Source of the DNA: Stropharia rugosoannulata
Lineage: Eukaryota > Basidiomycota > Agaricomycetes > Agaricales > Strophariaceae
DNA length: 64,000 nucleotides
Assembly: GCA_028532985.1 (NCBI GenBank)
Contig: JANCIK010000006.1
Coordinates: forward strand, 124,001 to 188,000
Reading direction: 5' to 3'
Below are positions 1 to 8,859 of this stretch, in pieces (the first letter of the stretch is position 1; each line of letters opens with the position of its first letter). Under the pieces are notes generated by a model, which was given only the letters and a program-made list of their open reading frames with translations, was not told the DNA's origin and did not search any database. Made by a program: the position numbers and the translations under genes.

Positions 1-987
1 GATCCCCCTCCTCATCTCGACGCCCACACGGCTCCTGCAGCTGCAGTTTCCACTGTCTCTCGCCTCAAACCCGCGTCTCCCAAACCCTTTGATGGTTCAC
101 GCGAAAAAGGGCGCTCCTTCCTTAATTCTTGCACCATTTATTTCGCCCTGGCTGGCTCGCAGTTTCCTGACGAATTCTCTCGAGTTCTTTGGGCCCTTTC
201 TTTCATGAACGAGGGTCGCGCCGCCCAGTTCTCGAAACGCGCCATGATGTCTGGATTTTCCGACTTCAATCTGCGCAGCTGGGACGCCTTTGAAGCCGTG
301 TTCATTCGCGATTTTTGCGAGCAGCACGAGGCCGAGCATGCTCAGCTCGCCCTTGAGAGCACCTCCTACCATCAAGGCCGCCGCTCTGCTGAAGAATACG
401 TCGACGCCTTCAAGGACCTTGTCCTCAAGTCTGGGTACATTGACGAGAAGGCATTGATCATGAAGTTCCGTCGTGGTCTATCCCCTTCGCTGGACAGTCA
501 GGTCGCCAACCTGCCCTCGGAGAGTCGACCCGCCTCGCTTCAGGGATGGTACGAACGCGCCGTGGAGGTTGCTCGCAACCGTGAGACCAACCAGCTCTTC
601 CGCGCGGCACACCCTACGCCTTCTGGTCCCCCCGCGGCTTTGCGTTCATCCGCCTTCCCTGCGACCGTCCCACGAGCTTCTCTGCCCATTATTCCTGCCC
701 CTCGTGCGCCCGCTGCCCCGGCTCTTCCTCTGGGCGCTCCTATGGACATCGATCGTGCTCGTAGTGCTGGGAAGACACCCCCTACCTGCTATCGCTGTGG
801 TAAACCCGGTCACATCTCTCGAGATTGCCCCCGGGCTTTTGACATTCGCCACATGACTCTCACGGAGCTTCAGGAGCAACTCGAGCACATGCGCGCTGCG
901 GAGGGCCAGGAGGACGCTATTCCGGTGGATGAAAGGAAGGAGGATGATGTCCAGGGAGAGGAGGATTTTGTGCATCGCGACGAGTGA
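1..987 (+). CDS. gag: Gag-like nucleocapsid protein (partial, 5' end cut)
   Basis: The frame is open from base 1, so the ATG at 205 is internal and the N-terminus is missing. The protein matches the retrotransposon Gag type: a helical capsid-like part, a Pro/Ala-rich linker, then one CCHC zinc knuckle near bases 788-830 (C-Y-R-C-x4-H-x4-C pattern) for RNA binding. An acidic tail follows. The stop at 985-987 overlaps the start of the pol frame, which is one base back (-1). Gag should form the virus-like particle in the cytoplasm. The absence of stops suggests function is retained. Confidence 0.9.
   Translation, partial: DPPPHLDAHTAPAAAVSTVSRLKPASPKPFDGSREKGRSFLNSCTIYFALAGSQFPDEFSRVLWALSFMNEGRAAQFSKRAMMSGFSDFNLRSWDAFEAVFIRDFCEQHEAEHAQLALESTSYHQGRRSAEEYVDAFKDLVLKSGYIDEKALIMKFRRGLSPSLDSQVANLPSESRPASLQGWYERAVEVARNRETNQLFRAAHPTPSGPPAALRSSAFPATVPRASLPIIPAPRAPAAPALPLGAPMDIDRARSAGKTPPTCYRCGKPGHISRDCPRAFDIRHMTLTELQEQLEHMRAAEGQEDAIPVDERKEDDVQGEEDFVHRDE
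963..969 (+). promoter_or_regulatory. Candidate -1 ribosomal frameshift heptamer between gag and pol
   Basis: The heptamer GGATTTT lies in the gag frame as G GAT TTT, 15 bases before the gag stop. The pol frame (-1) is open from 948 and has no ATG near its start; the first possible initiator is the GTG at 984. A heptamer of this sequence is, from memory, the shift site of a plant dianthovirus. Termination-reinitiation at the overlapping GTGA is the alternative. Confidence 0.5.
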
Positions 988-3900
988 GCGGCGTGCCCTC
1001 GTTCGCGCATGGCAGTCGTTATAGTGTACTGTCGGTAGAGCCCTGCGAATCTATTTCCGTTCCAGACCTACCTTCACGACTGCCTGACACGCCTAAATCC
1101 CCTGCTCCCAAATCTCTCTCCATTGCTGCATTACGCATCCAGGCCCGTGCTCGCCGCTGGGAGCGCGCGCTTCCCTCTTGTTACACCATCGCTGCTACTC
1201 CGAGTCCCAACTCCCTTCACCTTCCAGTGGAGATTGAGACCACGGACACGGGCCAGCGTTTTTGCCTCAGGCCTCTGGTTGACTGCGGCGCTGACCAGTG
1301 CTTCATCAGTCGCAAGTACGTCCAGCAGCACAAGCTGACGGAACGCCCTCTCTTGGTCCCCATTCCAGTCCACAACGTTGACGGTTCGCTCAATGAAGAC
1401 GGCTCTATCACGTCCATTGTGGAGCTCATCCTTCGCTACAAGGACCACACTGAACGCGCCGTCTTCCCCGTCACCAACCTCGGACGTCAGGATATGATTC
1501 TGGGCCACACTTGGCTTCGAGAACACAACCCTGAAGTGGACTGGATCACTGGAGAGGTGAAGATGTCACGGTGCCCGCGCCGGTGCTCCACGTGCCGTGA
1601 TGAGATCCGTGCGGAGAAGTCTAAGCTTCGTGCAGAGATCAGAGCGGTAGAGACCTGTACCCAGGGCCCTATGCCCCTCCTTATGGAACTGGAGGACGAC
1701 GACGACGAAGTCCCCGAGATGGAGTTGGAGGAAGTTGAACCGCTGCCTGCTCCTAAGGACGCTTGCAGCTTACTAGAGGCCCTCCACTCTGTCTGGGAGG
1801 ACGACGACAACCGGCTGTTTGCAGCGTCGTTACCCCCCGAGTCCCAGTTCATTCAGTCTACCTCCACCGTGTCCCAGCGGCTCGCAGAAGCCTTTGCGTC
1901 CAACTCTGGACAGAAGGACTTCTGCAACGACGTTCCTAACCATCTGCATGACTTCAAGGACGTCTTCTCAAAGGAGTCCTTTGATGTCTTGCCAGAACGT
2001 CGACCTTGGGATCACGCCATTGAACTGGAACTCGGAGCGACACCCAGCAACTGCAAGGTGTATCCTATGACGCTTCCTGAGCAGAAGGAACTCGATGCGT
2101 TCTTACAGGAGAACCTCGCCACTGGCCGTATTCGTCCCTCTAAGTCTCCGATGGCATCTCCTGTCTTCTTTATCAAGAAGAAGGACGGATCCTTGCGCCT
2201 CATCCAGGACTACCGTGTGCTGAACGCCATGACCATCAAGAACCGCTACCCGCTTCCTCTCGTCTCTGACCTCATTCAACAACTCCGTGGTGCCAGCTAC
2301 TTCACCAAGCTTGACGTGCGGTGGGGGTACAACAATGTGCGCATCAAGGAGGGAGACGAGTGGAAGGCAGCGTTCCGAACAAACCGCGGTCTGTTCGAGC
2401 CTACGGTTATGTTCTTTGGTCTCACCAACTCGCCTGCAACGTTCCAGACCATGATGAACGAGATATTCAACGACCTCATTTTCGAGGGCATTGTCTGTGT
2501 CTACCTTGACGATATCCTCATCTACACCAAGACCCTCGAGGAACATCGTCGGGTGACACGTCTGGTCATGGAGCGTCTGCGACTTCACCGGTTGTATCTC
2601 AAGCCGGAGAAGTGCGAGTTTGAGAAGCGTCGCATTGAGTATCTGGGGCTCATCATCTCGGAAGGTCAGGTGGAGATGGACCCGGTCAAGATTGCGGGTG
2701 TAGCAGAGTGGCCAGCTCCCAAGTCACGCAAGGAGGTACAGAGCTTCTTGGGCTTCGTCAACTTCTATCGCCGCTTCATCGAGGACTTCTCTCACCATGC
2801 CCGTCCGCTTTTTGAGCTGACGCGTAAGGACACTCCCTGGTTGTGGTCCCCTGATGCTCAGGCCGCCTTTGACATGTTGCGTACTGCGGTGACTTCGGCT
2901 CCCATCCTGGCTTTCCCTCGTGACGACCTGCCCTACCGCGTTGAGGCAGACTCCTCGGACTTTGCTACTGGTGCTGTGCTCTCTCAGCAGTCGCGTGAAG
3001 ATGGGAAATGGCACCCTGTCGCCTATTACTCCAAGAGCCTCAGTCCCATACAGCGTAACTACGAGATCCATGACAAGGAGATGCTGGCGGTGATTCGAGC
3101 CCTGGAGGAGTGGAGACACTTCCTTGAAGGTGCAGCTCATCCGGTGGAGATCTGGACAGACCACAAGAATCTGGAGTACTTCATGACGGCCAAAAAGCTT
3201 AACCGCAGACAGGCCCGCTGGTCCCTCTACCTCTCTCGCTTCGACTTCACGCTCCGCCACCGCCCTGGCCGTTCCATGGGGAAACCTGATGCCCTCTCGC
3301 GACGAGCTGACCATGGAGACGGTGCTGGGGATAACACTGAGATGACACTCCTCAAGCCTGCCTTCTTTGCTATCCGGGCGCTTGAAGCGGTGGAGTTGGT
3401 GGGCGAAGAGAAGGACTTGTTGCACGAGATCCGGAAGGGAAACCGCCAGGGGAAACATGAGGAGATGGTTGCGAAGGCAGCGAAGGGTCTGTTGAGCAGT
3501 GGGGCCCGTTCTGTGCGATCCTCGGAGTGGAGGATGCAAGATGGTCTCCTCAGCTTCCGGGATAAGATCTACGTCCCCAACGACCCTGATCTCCGCCGCC
3601 GTATTGTCTCCTTACACCACGACACCAAGGTGGCTGGTCATGCTGGACGTTGGAAGACACTGGAGTTAGTATCGCGCAACTACTGGTGGCCCCAGATGTC
3701 TCGGTACATTGGACAGTACTGCAAGACCTGTGACCTCTGTATTCGCACCAAGATCCAGCGTCACCGCCCGGTTGGTGAGCTTCATCCTCTCCCTATCCCT
3801 GAGCAACGCTGGGCGGTTATCAGTGTGGACTTCATCGTGGAACTCCCTCTCTCCAATGGGCATGACGCCATCATGAACGTGATAGACTCAGCCTCCAAGC

Positions 3901-4967
3901 GTGGTCACTTTATCCCAACGACTACCACTGTTAGTGCACTTGGAGCGGCCCGGCTCTATCTCCGTTATGTCTGGCGCCACCATGGTCTCCCTCGGATAGT
4001 CCTCTCGGATCGTGGGCCTCAGTTCATTGCCGAGTTCACCAGAGAGCTTTACCGGTTGTTGGGAATCCGCCTGGCGACGTCCACTGCCTACCACCCCCAA
4101 TCTGATGGTCAGACGGAGCGCGTTAACATGGAGTTGGAACAGTACTTGCGGACCTTCGTGAATGAGCGTCAGGACGACTGGGAGGATCTCTTGCCTCTGG
4201 CTGAGTTCCAGTACAACAACCATGTCCACGCCTCCACCCAGCATACACCTTTCATGCTCGACACTGGACGACACCCTCGGATGGGCTTTGAACCTCATGA
4301 AGCTCCATCGTCTCTGGAGACTGTGAATGAGTTCAAGGAGCGGATGGCCAGTATGTTGGAAGAAGCCAAGTCAGCGCTGGCTAAGGCCAAAGATGACATG
4401 GCTCGCTTCTACAACCGGCAACGTGACCCTCTCCCGGTGTACAAACCAGGTGACAAGGTCTACCTGGATGCGTCAGACATCCGTACCTCCCGTCCCTCCA
4501 AGAAGTTGTCCCACCGTCTCCTGGGCCCGTATACGGTCGAGGCTGCTGTTGGATCTCATGCCTACCGTCTCAAACTCCCGGTTTCTCTCAAGCGTCTCCA
4601 CCCTGTCTTCCCTGTCGTCAAGCTCATGCCCTGTCTCCCTGACCCTATTCCGGGCCGCATCACAGCGCCTCCTCCGGAGCCTGAGCTGGTGGATAACGAG
4701 CTGGAGTACGAGGTTGAGGCCATCCTCAACAGCCGCATCCATCGAAACAGGCTTCAGTTCCTCATCAAATGGAAGGGCTATGGGTATGAGGAGAACTCCT
4801 GGGAGCATGCAGAAGACGTCTTCTCACCTCAGCTGGTGGCCAAGTTCTACCGGGAACATCCTGATGCTCCGCGGGTTATTGGCTCCCTGGCAATTGAACC
4901 TGGACGGTATAGAACAGTCAATGGTGGCGAGTGGATCACCTTACCACGCCGGGACGCCGTGTCTTGA
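984..4967 (+). CDS. pol: Pol polyprotein: protease, RT, RNase H, integrase, chromodomain
   Basis: The frame is intact, about 1327 residues from 984 and open back to 948. The aspartic protease site reads VDCGADQCFIS (residue about 98), with Cys where Ser/Thr is usual. Reverse transcriptase carries the catalytic YLDDILIY near residue 505. RNase H follows (VEADSSDFATGAV), then an HHCC zinc domain and a DDE integrase (SVDFIVELP, LSDRGPQF and the Glu of SDGQTERVNMELE). The C-terminus is a chromodomain (YEVEAILNSRI to SWEHAEDV), which in chromoviruses directs integration to marked chromatin. The start at 984 is GTG, so expression most likely needs the -1 shift from gag. No inactivating change is visible apart from the unusual protease Cys, which I believe also occurs in other fungal elements. 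Confidence 0.95.
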   Translation: MSGVPSFAHGSRYSVLSVEPCESISVPDLPSRLPDTPKSPAPKSLSIAALRIQARARRWERALPSCYTIAATPSPNSLHLPVEIETTDTGQRFCLRPLVDCGADQCFISRKYVQQHKLTERPLLVPIPVHNVDGSLNEDGSITSIVELILRYKDHTERAVFPVTNLGRQDMILGHTWLREHNPEVDWITGEVKMSRCPRRCSTCRDEIRAEKSKLRAEIRAVETCTQGPMPLLMELEDDDDEVPEMELEEVEPLPAPKDACSLLEALHSVWEDDDNRLFAASLPPESQFIQSTSTVSQRLAEAFASNSGQKDFCNDVPNHLHDFKDVFSKESFDVLPERRPWDHAIELELGATPSNCKVYPMTLPEQKELDAFLQENLATGRIRPSKSPMASPVFFIKKKDGSLRLIQDYRVLNAMTIKNRYPLPLVSDLIQQLRGASYFTKLDVRWGYNNVRIKEGDEWKAAFRTNRGLFEPTVMFFGLTNSPATFQTMMNEIFNDLIFEGIVCVYLDDILIYTKTLEEHRRVTRLVMERLRLHRLYLKPEKCEFEKRRIEYLGLIISEGQVEMDPVKIAGVAEWPAPKSRKEVQSFLGFVNFYRRFIEDFSHHARPLFELTRKDTPWLWSPDAQAAFDMLRTAVTSAPILAFPRDDLPYRVEADSSDFATGAVLSQQSREDGKWHPVAYYSKSLSPIQRNYEIHDKEMLAVIRALEEWRHFLEGAAHPVEIWTDHKNLEYFMTAKKLNRRQARWSLYLSRFDFTLRHRPGRSMGKPDALSRRADHGDGAGDNTEMTLLKPAFFAIRALEAVELVGEEKDLLHEIRKGNRQGKHEEMVAKAAKGLLSSGARSVRSSEWRMQDGLLSFRDKIYVPNDPDLRRRIVSLHHDTKVAGHAGRWKTLELVSRNYWWPQMSRYIGQYCKTCDLCIRTKIQRHRPVGELHPLPIPEQRWAVISVDFIVELPLSNGHDAIMNVIDSASKRGHFIPTTTTVSALGAARLYLRYVWRHHGLPRIVLSDRGPQFIAEFTRELYRLLGIRLATSTAYHPQSDGQTERVNMELEQYLRTFVNERQDDWEDLLPLAEFQYNNHVHASTQHTPFMLDTGRHPRMGFEPHEAPSSLETVNEFKERMASMLEEAKSALAKAKDDMARFYNRQRDPLPVYKPGDKVYLDASDIRTSRPSKKLSHRLLGPYTVEAAVGSHAYRLKLPVSLKRLHPVFPVVKLMPCLPDPIPGRITAPPPEPELVDNELEYEVEAILNSRIHRNRLQFLIKWKGYGYEENSWEHAEDVFSPQLVAKFYREHPDAPRVIGSLAIEPGRYRTVNGGEWITLPRRDAVS

Positions 4968-4975
4968 AGGGGGGG
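4967..4975 (+). other. Polypurine tract of element 1
   Basis: AAGGGGGGG lies between the pol stop and the 3' LTR, the usual place for the plus-strand primer. Three bases (TGA) separate it from the TGTAAGGG that I take as the LTR start. Confidence 0.6.
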
Positions 4976-4978
4976 TGA

Positions 4979-5449
4979 TGTAAGGGGACGCCGTGCGTCA
5001 CCCTTTATTTTATTTTATTTCATTTCGTCTTCCTTCACTTTATTTTATTTTATTTTATTTTTATTTTTTCTTACGCCGCACGTAGCCCGTGCAGTGTACA
5101 CTATGCTCTGCAGTGTGTACTGTGCACAGGCTCGCGCGGTTTACATCATGTGACGTACTGATGGGACATGTCCATCATGTGTTGTGCATATGATGTATGA
5201 TGCACATCACATGAGGACGTGATGTGGTGGCTTCTTGTGGCGGATCAACTGTATAGTTTATTCTCACGCATCAATCAACACTTCTATTATGTACTGTGGC
5301 GCCCGGCAGCGGGTTTCCTTAGGCTTTTGTCTTCGGAATCCCTCTGCTAGGTGCGCTTCTATTGTATTTATAGTTTACAGCTTAATAAACTTCGGAATCC
5401 CTCTGCTAGGTCTCGTGTGAGCTCGACACTGCGCAGAGTCGCCCTTACA
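4979..5449 (+). repeat. 3' LTR of element 1 (471 bp)
   Basis: The borders are set by a perfect 8-bp inverted repeat, TGTAAGGG at 4979 and CCCTTACA at 5442-5449, giving the canonical TG...CA ends. Inside are low-complexity TTTTA repeats (about 5003-5070) and a 22-bp exact direct duplication (5331-5352 and 5390-5411). The antisense ORF of element 2 continues about 25 codons into the LTR, which confirms the junction. Confidence 0.85.
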
Positions 5450-6990
5450 GGTTCGTTCGGTCCATTTGAACTTCTGATCTTTTCTCAGAAGGTCGTTCAG
5501 GGGTCGGGAGATATCGGCGTAGTGATGGATGAACTTTCTATAGAAGTTTCCAAATCCTAAGAAGGATCTCACTTCTTTCACGGTTTTCGGGATAGGCCAG
5601 TCTCTGAGGCCTTTCAGTTTCGTCGGGTCCATCGCAATTTTCCCTTCTTGGATGATCATTCCAAGATAGTCGATTCGCTCCTGGGTGAAGGAGCACTTTT
5701 CCGCTTTAAGGAAAAGGTCGTTCTTTACTAGGATCTCAAAGACTTCAACGGTCGTGTTGAAAAGCTCTTCTGGAGTCATCGCGAAGATCAGGATGTCGTC
5801 CATATAGACGATGGTTCTTCCTTCAGAGATCGGTTTCTCGAAGATCTCGTTCATCATCGTCTGAAATGTCGCAGGCGAGTTGCACATTCCAAAGAACATT
5901 ACGGTGGGTTCGTAGCTTCCACTCTTCGTGGAAAAGGCGGCTTTCCATTCGTCGCCTTTCCGGATTCGGATATTATTATATCCCCATCGTATGTCAAGTT
6001 TCGTGAAGAGTTTAGCCTCTTTCAGCTTGTCGAGGAGATCCGAGATCAAGGGTAGTGGATAGTTATTTTTAACTGTCCATCGGTTCAGCGTTCGGTAATC
6101 CTGACAGGGTCGGAGTTTCCCGTCCTTCTTTTTCACAAAGAAGAATCCTGATGTTACAGGGGATTCGCTTCGTCGAATATATCCCTTCTTTAGATTCTCA
6201 GCGATGAAGTCTCTCATCGCTTGGTCTTCTTTGCCGGTTAACTGGTAGGGTTTAACCTTCCATTCAGCATAGTCGGGTTTCAGATCGATTTTATGGTCCC
6301 ATTTCTTGGGGAGAGGAAGGCGATCGGCGGCCTTCTCGTCGAATACCATAAGCCACTTATGGTACTCCTTCGGGATCAACTCGGTGATCAGCCGTTTCGG
6401 TTTTTCGGCCTCTTCCTTCTCAGCTAGTTGCTGAGATATCATCGATTTCGTCCGGATTTCCTGGGGTTCGGGTTCACTACTGATGAACTGCAGCAGTAGG
6501 GGTTCCAAGTCGGGGGTGGAGAGGTTCGTTGGCTTGGGAGATCTCCAGCTGACTTTGCCGGTTTCCCAGTTCACGTCGGGGTTATGCCTTCTAAACCAAG
6601 GCAATCCCAGGATCATCGTCTGCTGCCCTAGGCAGCTTAGGAAGAAAACTTCCCAGGTCGTTCGTTCTCCTATAGTCAACTCGATCCTAACGTAATGGGT
6701 AATCATTCCCAGTTTGTTAGGGGTTCCGTCAACGTTCTTCACTTTCAACGGAATTTTTAGTTTCCGCATTTCTAGCTGATGTCTCTCAGCGTAGTTCGTA
6801 TTCATGAAAAGTCCACTGGCCCCGGTATCGGCCAGCGCTTCCTCGGCGACGCTTAGCGATCCAATCTCAGCTCTCCAGTTTACTGGGATCAGGATTGACC
6901 TTTCGTTCATTCGGGCTAAAAATACCGTTTGGATTGCCAATCGTGTAGGGGGTGACGTCGGTGCGCCCCCTACTCGGGAAAAGGGGTCTC
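5450..6990 (-). pseudogene. pol: Pol of element 2, truncated after the RT domain by insertion
   Basis: On the minus strand the protease (EEALADTGASGLF, D-T-G site) is followed by reverse transcriptase with YMDDILIF. The frame enters the LTR of element 1 at 5449 and stops after about 25 foreign codons, so RNase H and integrase are detached. No ATG lies at its start; the frame is open back through the gag stop region to the slippery sequence at 6985-6979, so it is the -1 frame of gag. The RT itself shows no internal stop. Confidence 0.9.
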
Positions 6991-8070
6991 TTCCGCATCG
7001 AGCTGGCGGAAGAGGTCTTCCTCTTCGTAGATCCGGACTGAGGGGTCCTCGTTCTCCTCGGTCATCGTCTTGGTTTCACGGATCTGTTGAGCAGGTGGAC
7101 GGGGTCCTCCGTTGGTCCGGTCCTTCGGTTTCCTCGGGAAGTTTCTTGCGATGTGCCCGGTCTGATGGCAATTGAAGCATTTGCCTTTCTTCAGATGATC
7201 AGTCTTCTCACTGATCGTCAGGGCGTCGATATCCATCGCGTAAGGGTCCCTTGGTGGCGGTGCGCTTCTCGGGAACCAATAAGTCTTCCTTTGACTGGTA
7301 GGGTACTTGTTGGTCCTCTTCGTGGCCTGCGCATAGCTTGGAGTGGAATCGTTCCATCTGACCGTGGGTCCTGCGTCGATTCTTCGTTCGACAACGTCGG
7401 CTTCAATGGCGCGTTCGTACCATTCTTCGATCGTTTTCGGTTCCGCTGCCTGATGAAGGCAGATTTTCTTTATTTCGCGTGGGAGAGAATTCTCAAACCA
7501 CTGCCTAATGCTCTTCGAGTCAGAAGCCTCTAATTCTGCCTGTTTGACTAGCAGGTCGAATTCGGACACATGTTGTTGCATGGTCTTAGCGGGGTTCTTT
7601 CTCATCATAGAGACTTTTTGGTGTGCAATTTTCTGGTTGTGCACCGGAGCAAAGGCTTTCTTGAATTCCGTGAGGAATTCCGCGTAGTCCGGGAGGGCTA
7701 GGTCATTTCCGGGTCCGCTCTTCTCTATTAGGGCGGCCACATAGGCGTCCCTCCAGTTTAGAGCTCGTTCGAGTTTACAGTAGGACAAGATTAGGAGAAT
7801 TCTTGAATTCCCGGTCTTGTACTTCTTTGGGTTTGCTGCGATAAACAGTGTTACCCCGTTGAGGAAGGATTGGTAGGTCGAGTGGGTTCCGTCGTACGGG
7901 GTTGGGGCTCCAACGGAAATCTTCTCGTCGTTCGTCGTCTCCTCCAGGGTGGTCGTGTCGATGGCTTCGGTAGATCCAGCCATTTCTGATCCTAGTTCGT
8001 CGGTAGGGGATCGTTCGTCGGGTTCTCCGGTATAATCAGAGAAGGTCGGGGTCGTCAGTAGTCGGTCCAT
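6970..8070 (-). CDS. gag: Gag of element 2 with a damaged zinc knuckle
   Basis: A 366-residue protein begins with ATG at 8070. Its middle resembles the capsid region of retrotransposon Gag (EFLTEFKKAFAP...). The CCHC knuckle near residue 300 reads CFNCHQTGHIARNF: the first two Cys and the His are in place but the fourth ligand is Phe instead of Cys. Zn binding and RNA packaging would probably suffer, in line with a decaying copy. The frame is otherwise intact. Confidence 0.88.
   Translation of the reverse strand: MDRLLTTPTFSDYTGEPDERSPTDELGSEMAGSTEAIDTTTLEETTNDEKISVGAPTPYDGTHSTYQSFLNGVTLFIAANPKKYKTGNSRILLILSYCKLERALNWRDAYVAALIEKSGPGNDLALPDYAEFLTEFKKAFAPVHNQKIAHQKVSMMRKNPAKTMQQHVSEFDLLVKQAELEASDSKSIRQWFENSLPREIKKICLHQAAEPKTIEEWYERAIEADVVERRIDAGPTVRWNDSTPSYAQATKRTNKYPTSQRKTYWFPRSAPPPRDPYAMDIDALTISEKTDHLKKGKCFNCHQTGHIARNFPRKPKDRTNGGPRPPAQQIRETKTMTEENEDPSVRIYEEEDLFRQLDAEETPFPE
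6979..6985 (-). promoter_or_regulatory. Candidate -1 frameshift heptamer CCCTTTT, element 2
   Basis: On the minus strand the gag codons CCT TTT are preceded by C, giving C CCT TTT, a proper X XXY YYZ slippery site six bases before the gag stop (6970-6972). The pol frame is exactly -1 and has no ATG. Confidence 0.55.
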
Positions 8071-8082
8071 TTCGGGGAGGTC

Positions 8083-8140
8083 GGGGGGGGGGGGGGGGGT
8101 TTCGGGGAAGGGGAGGGGTTCTACTATGCGAAGATAGTAG
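8083..8140. other. G17 tract and hairpin in the element 2 leader
   Basis: Bases 8083-8099 are 17 consecutive G on the plus strand, flanked by further GGGG runs to about 8118, so this strand could form a G-quadruplex. Next to it 8121-8140 is a perfect 7-bp stem (CTACTAT/ATAGTAG) with a 6-base loop. Both lie between the LTR and the gag start, where primer binding and packaging signals are expected. I could not recognise a tRNA primer-binding site. Confidence 0.6.
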
Positions 8141-8165
8141 AGGTCGAGTAGGGAGTTAGTTCTTC

Positions 8166-8737
8166 TGTTACGCTCACGAAGCGTTAACTATTGCAACGAG
8201 GTTCTACCAGCGGCTAAGGCTGTTGCAGAAGGTCGATCGTTACTAGTTAAGCTATAAGCGTGGTCGTTCCTTGATGCACACTATTGATCCAATACAAGGT
8301 CGGTTGTATTAGGTCTAGTAGTACAGGAATACAATGAGAACTAACTACCGAACCACCAGCTTGTACTGGGGTTTATATACTACGCGTCTAAGTCATAATT
8401 GTAGTCTACGTGAGTCAGGTACCTAGCGAGAGCCGGAGGCTCCGAGCGTCCACCGTTCCGTATAGTAGCTACCGAAATATAAAGTGGCTCATAACAATGG
8501 TTATGAGTCCGCGACGAGTCATAAGGAGTCAAAGGACAATGGTCCTCTGCCCGTGTAGCATCCCGACGTGAGTCAGAGTCTCTTGACGCGAGTCAAGGGC
8601 CTCGGCGTGAGTCAGGGCGCGTCAAGGGTGAAGGAGTACGAAGAGGTTCATGACGAGATGGGATTATGTAATTAAAGGGGGAAGAGATAAGATAAGAAAA
8701 AGAGTTGGGTAGCGTACTGATCGTCTGAGTCGTAACA
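8166..8737 (-). repeat. 5' LTR of element 2 (572 bp)
   Basis: The ends carry a 7-bp inverted repeat, TGTTACG at 8166 and CGTAACA at 8731-8737. The LTR contains three exact TGAGTCA motifs (8411, 8569, 8608) and several one-mismatch copies (8504, 8515, 8525, 8589), which match the binding site of Gcn4/AP-1-type bZIP factors. The partner LTR is outside the window. Confidence 0.82.
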
Positions 8738-8859
8738 CTTACCTCCTGTTAGCAGAAATTAAGCCAATACTTCCATGGCTTCATGGCAGACACGAGTCGT
8801 TAGCATGAAGACAGTCGTCCAACTCATCACACCCCGATCCCATCTTCAGCCATGTTCGC

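Larger units (their letters stand above)
1..5449 (+). mobile_element. Ty3/gypsy chromodomain retrotransposon (element 1), 5' end outside window
   Basis: The segment reads in order gag, protease, reverse transcriptase, RNase H, integrase, chromodomain, purine tract and 3' LTR, which is the Ty3/gypsy chromovirus order. The 5' LTR and gag start lie left of base 1. Both reading frames are open, so the copy may be young. Its 3' LTR ends at 5449 directly inside the antisense pol of a second element, so it is a nested insertion. A target-site duplication, probably starting with the bases at 5450-5454, should lie left of the missing 5' LTR. Confidence 0.95.
5450..8737 (-). mobile_element. Second Ty3/gypsy retrotransposon (element 2), interrupted by element 1
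   Basis: Reading on the minus strand from 8737: 5' LTR (8737-8166), leader, gag (8070-6970), protease and RT, broken at 5450 where the LTR of element 1 begins. RNase H, integrase and 3' LTR should continue to the left of element 1, outside the window. The two elements belong to different families: their Gag and RT differ clearly. Because its pol is split, this copy cannot make a full Pol. Confidence 0.92.

Noticed and set aside
2724..3539. 271-codon antisense frame within pol of element 1
   Set aside because: Shadow of the pol coding strand; the sense frame holds RT/RNase H motifs and the antisense has none.
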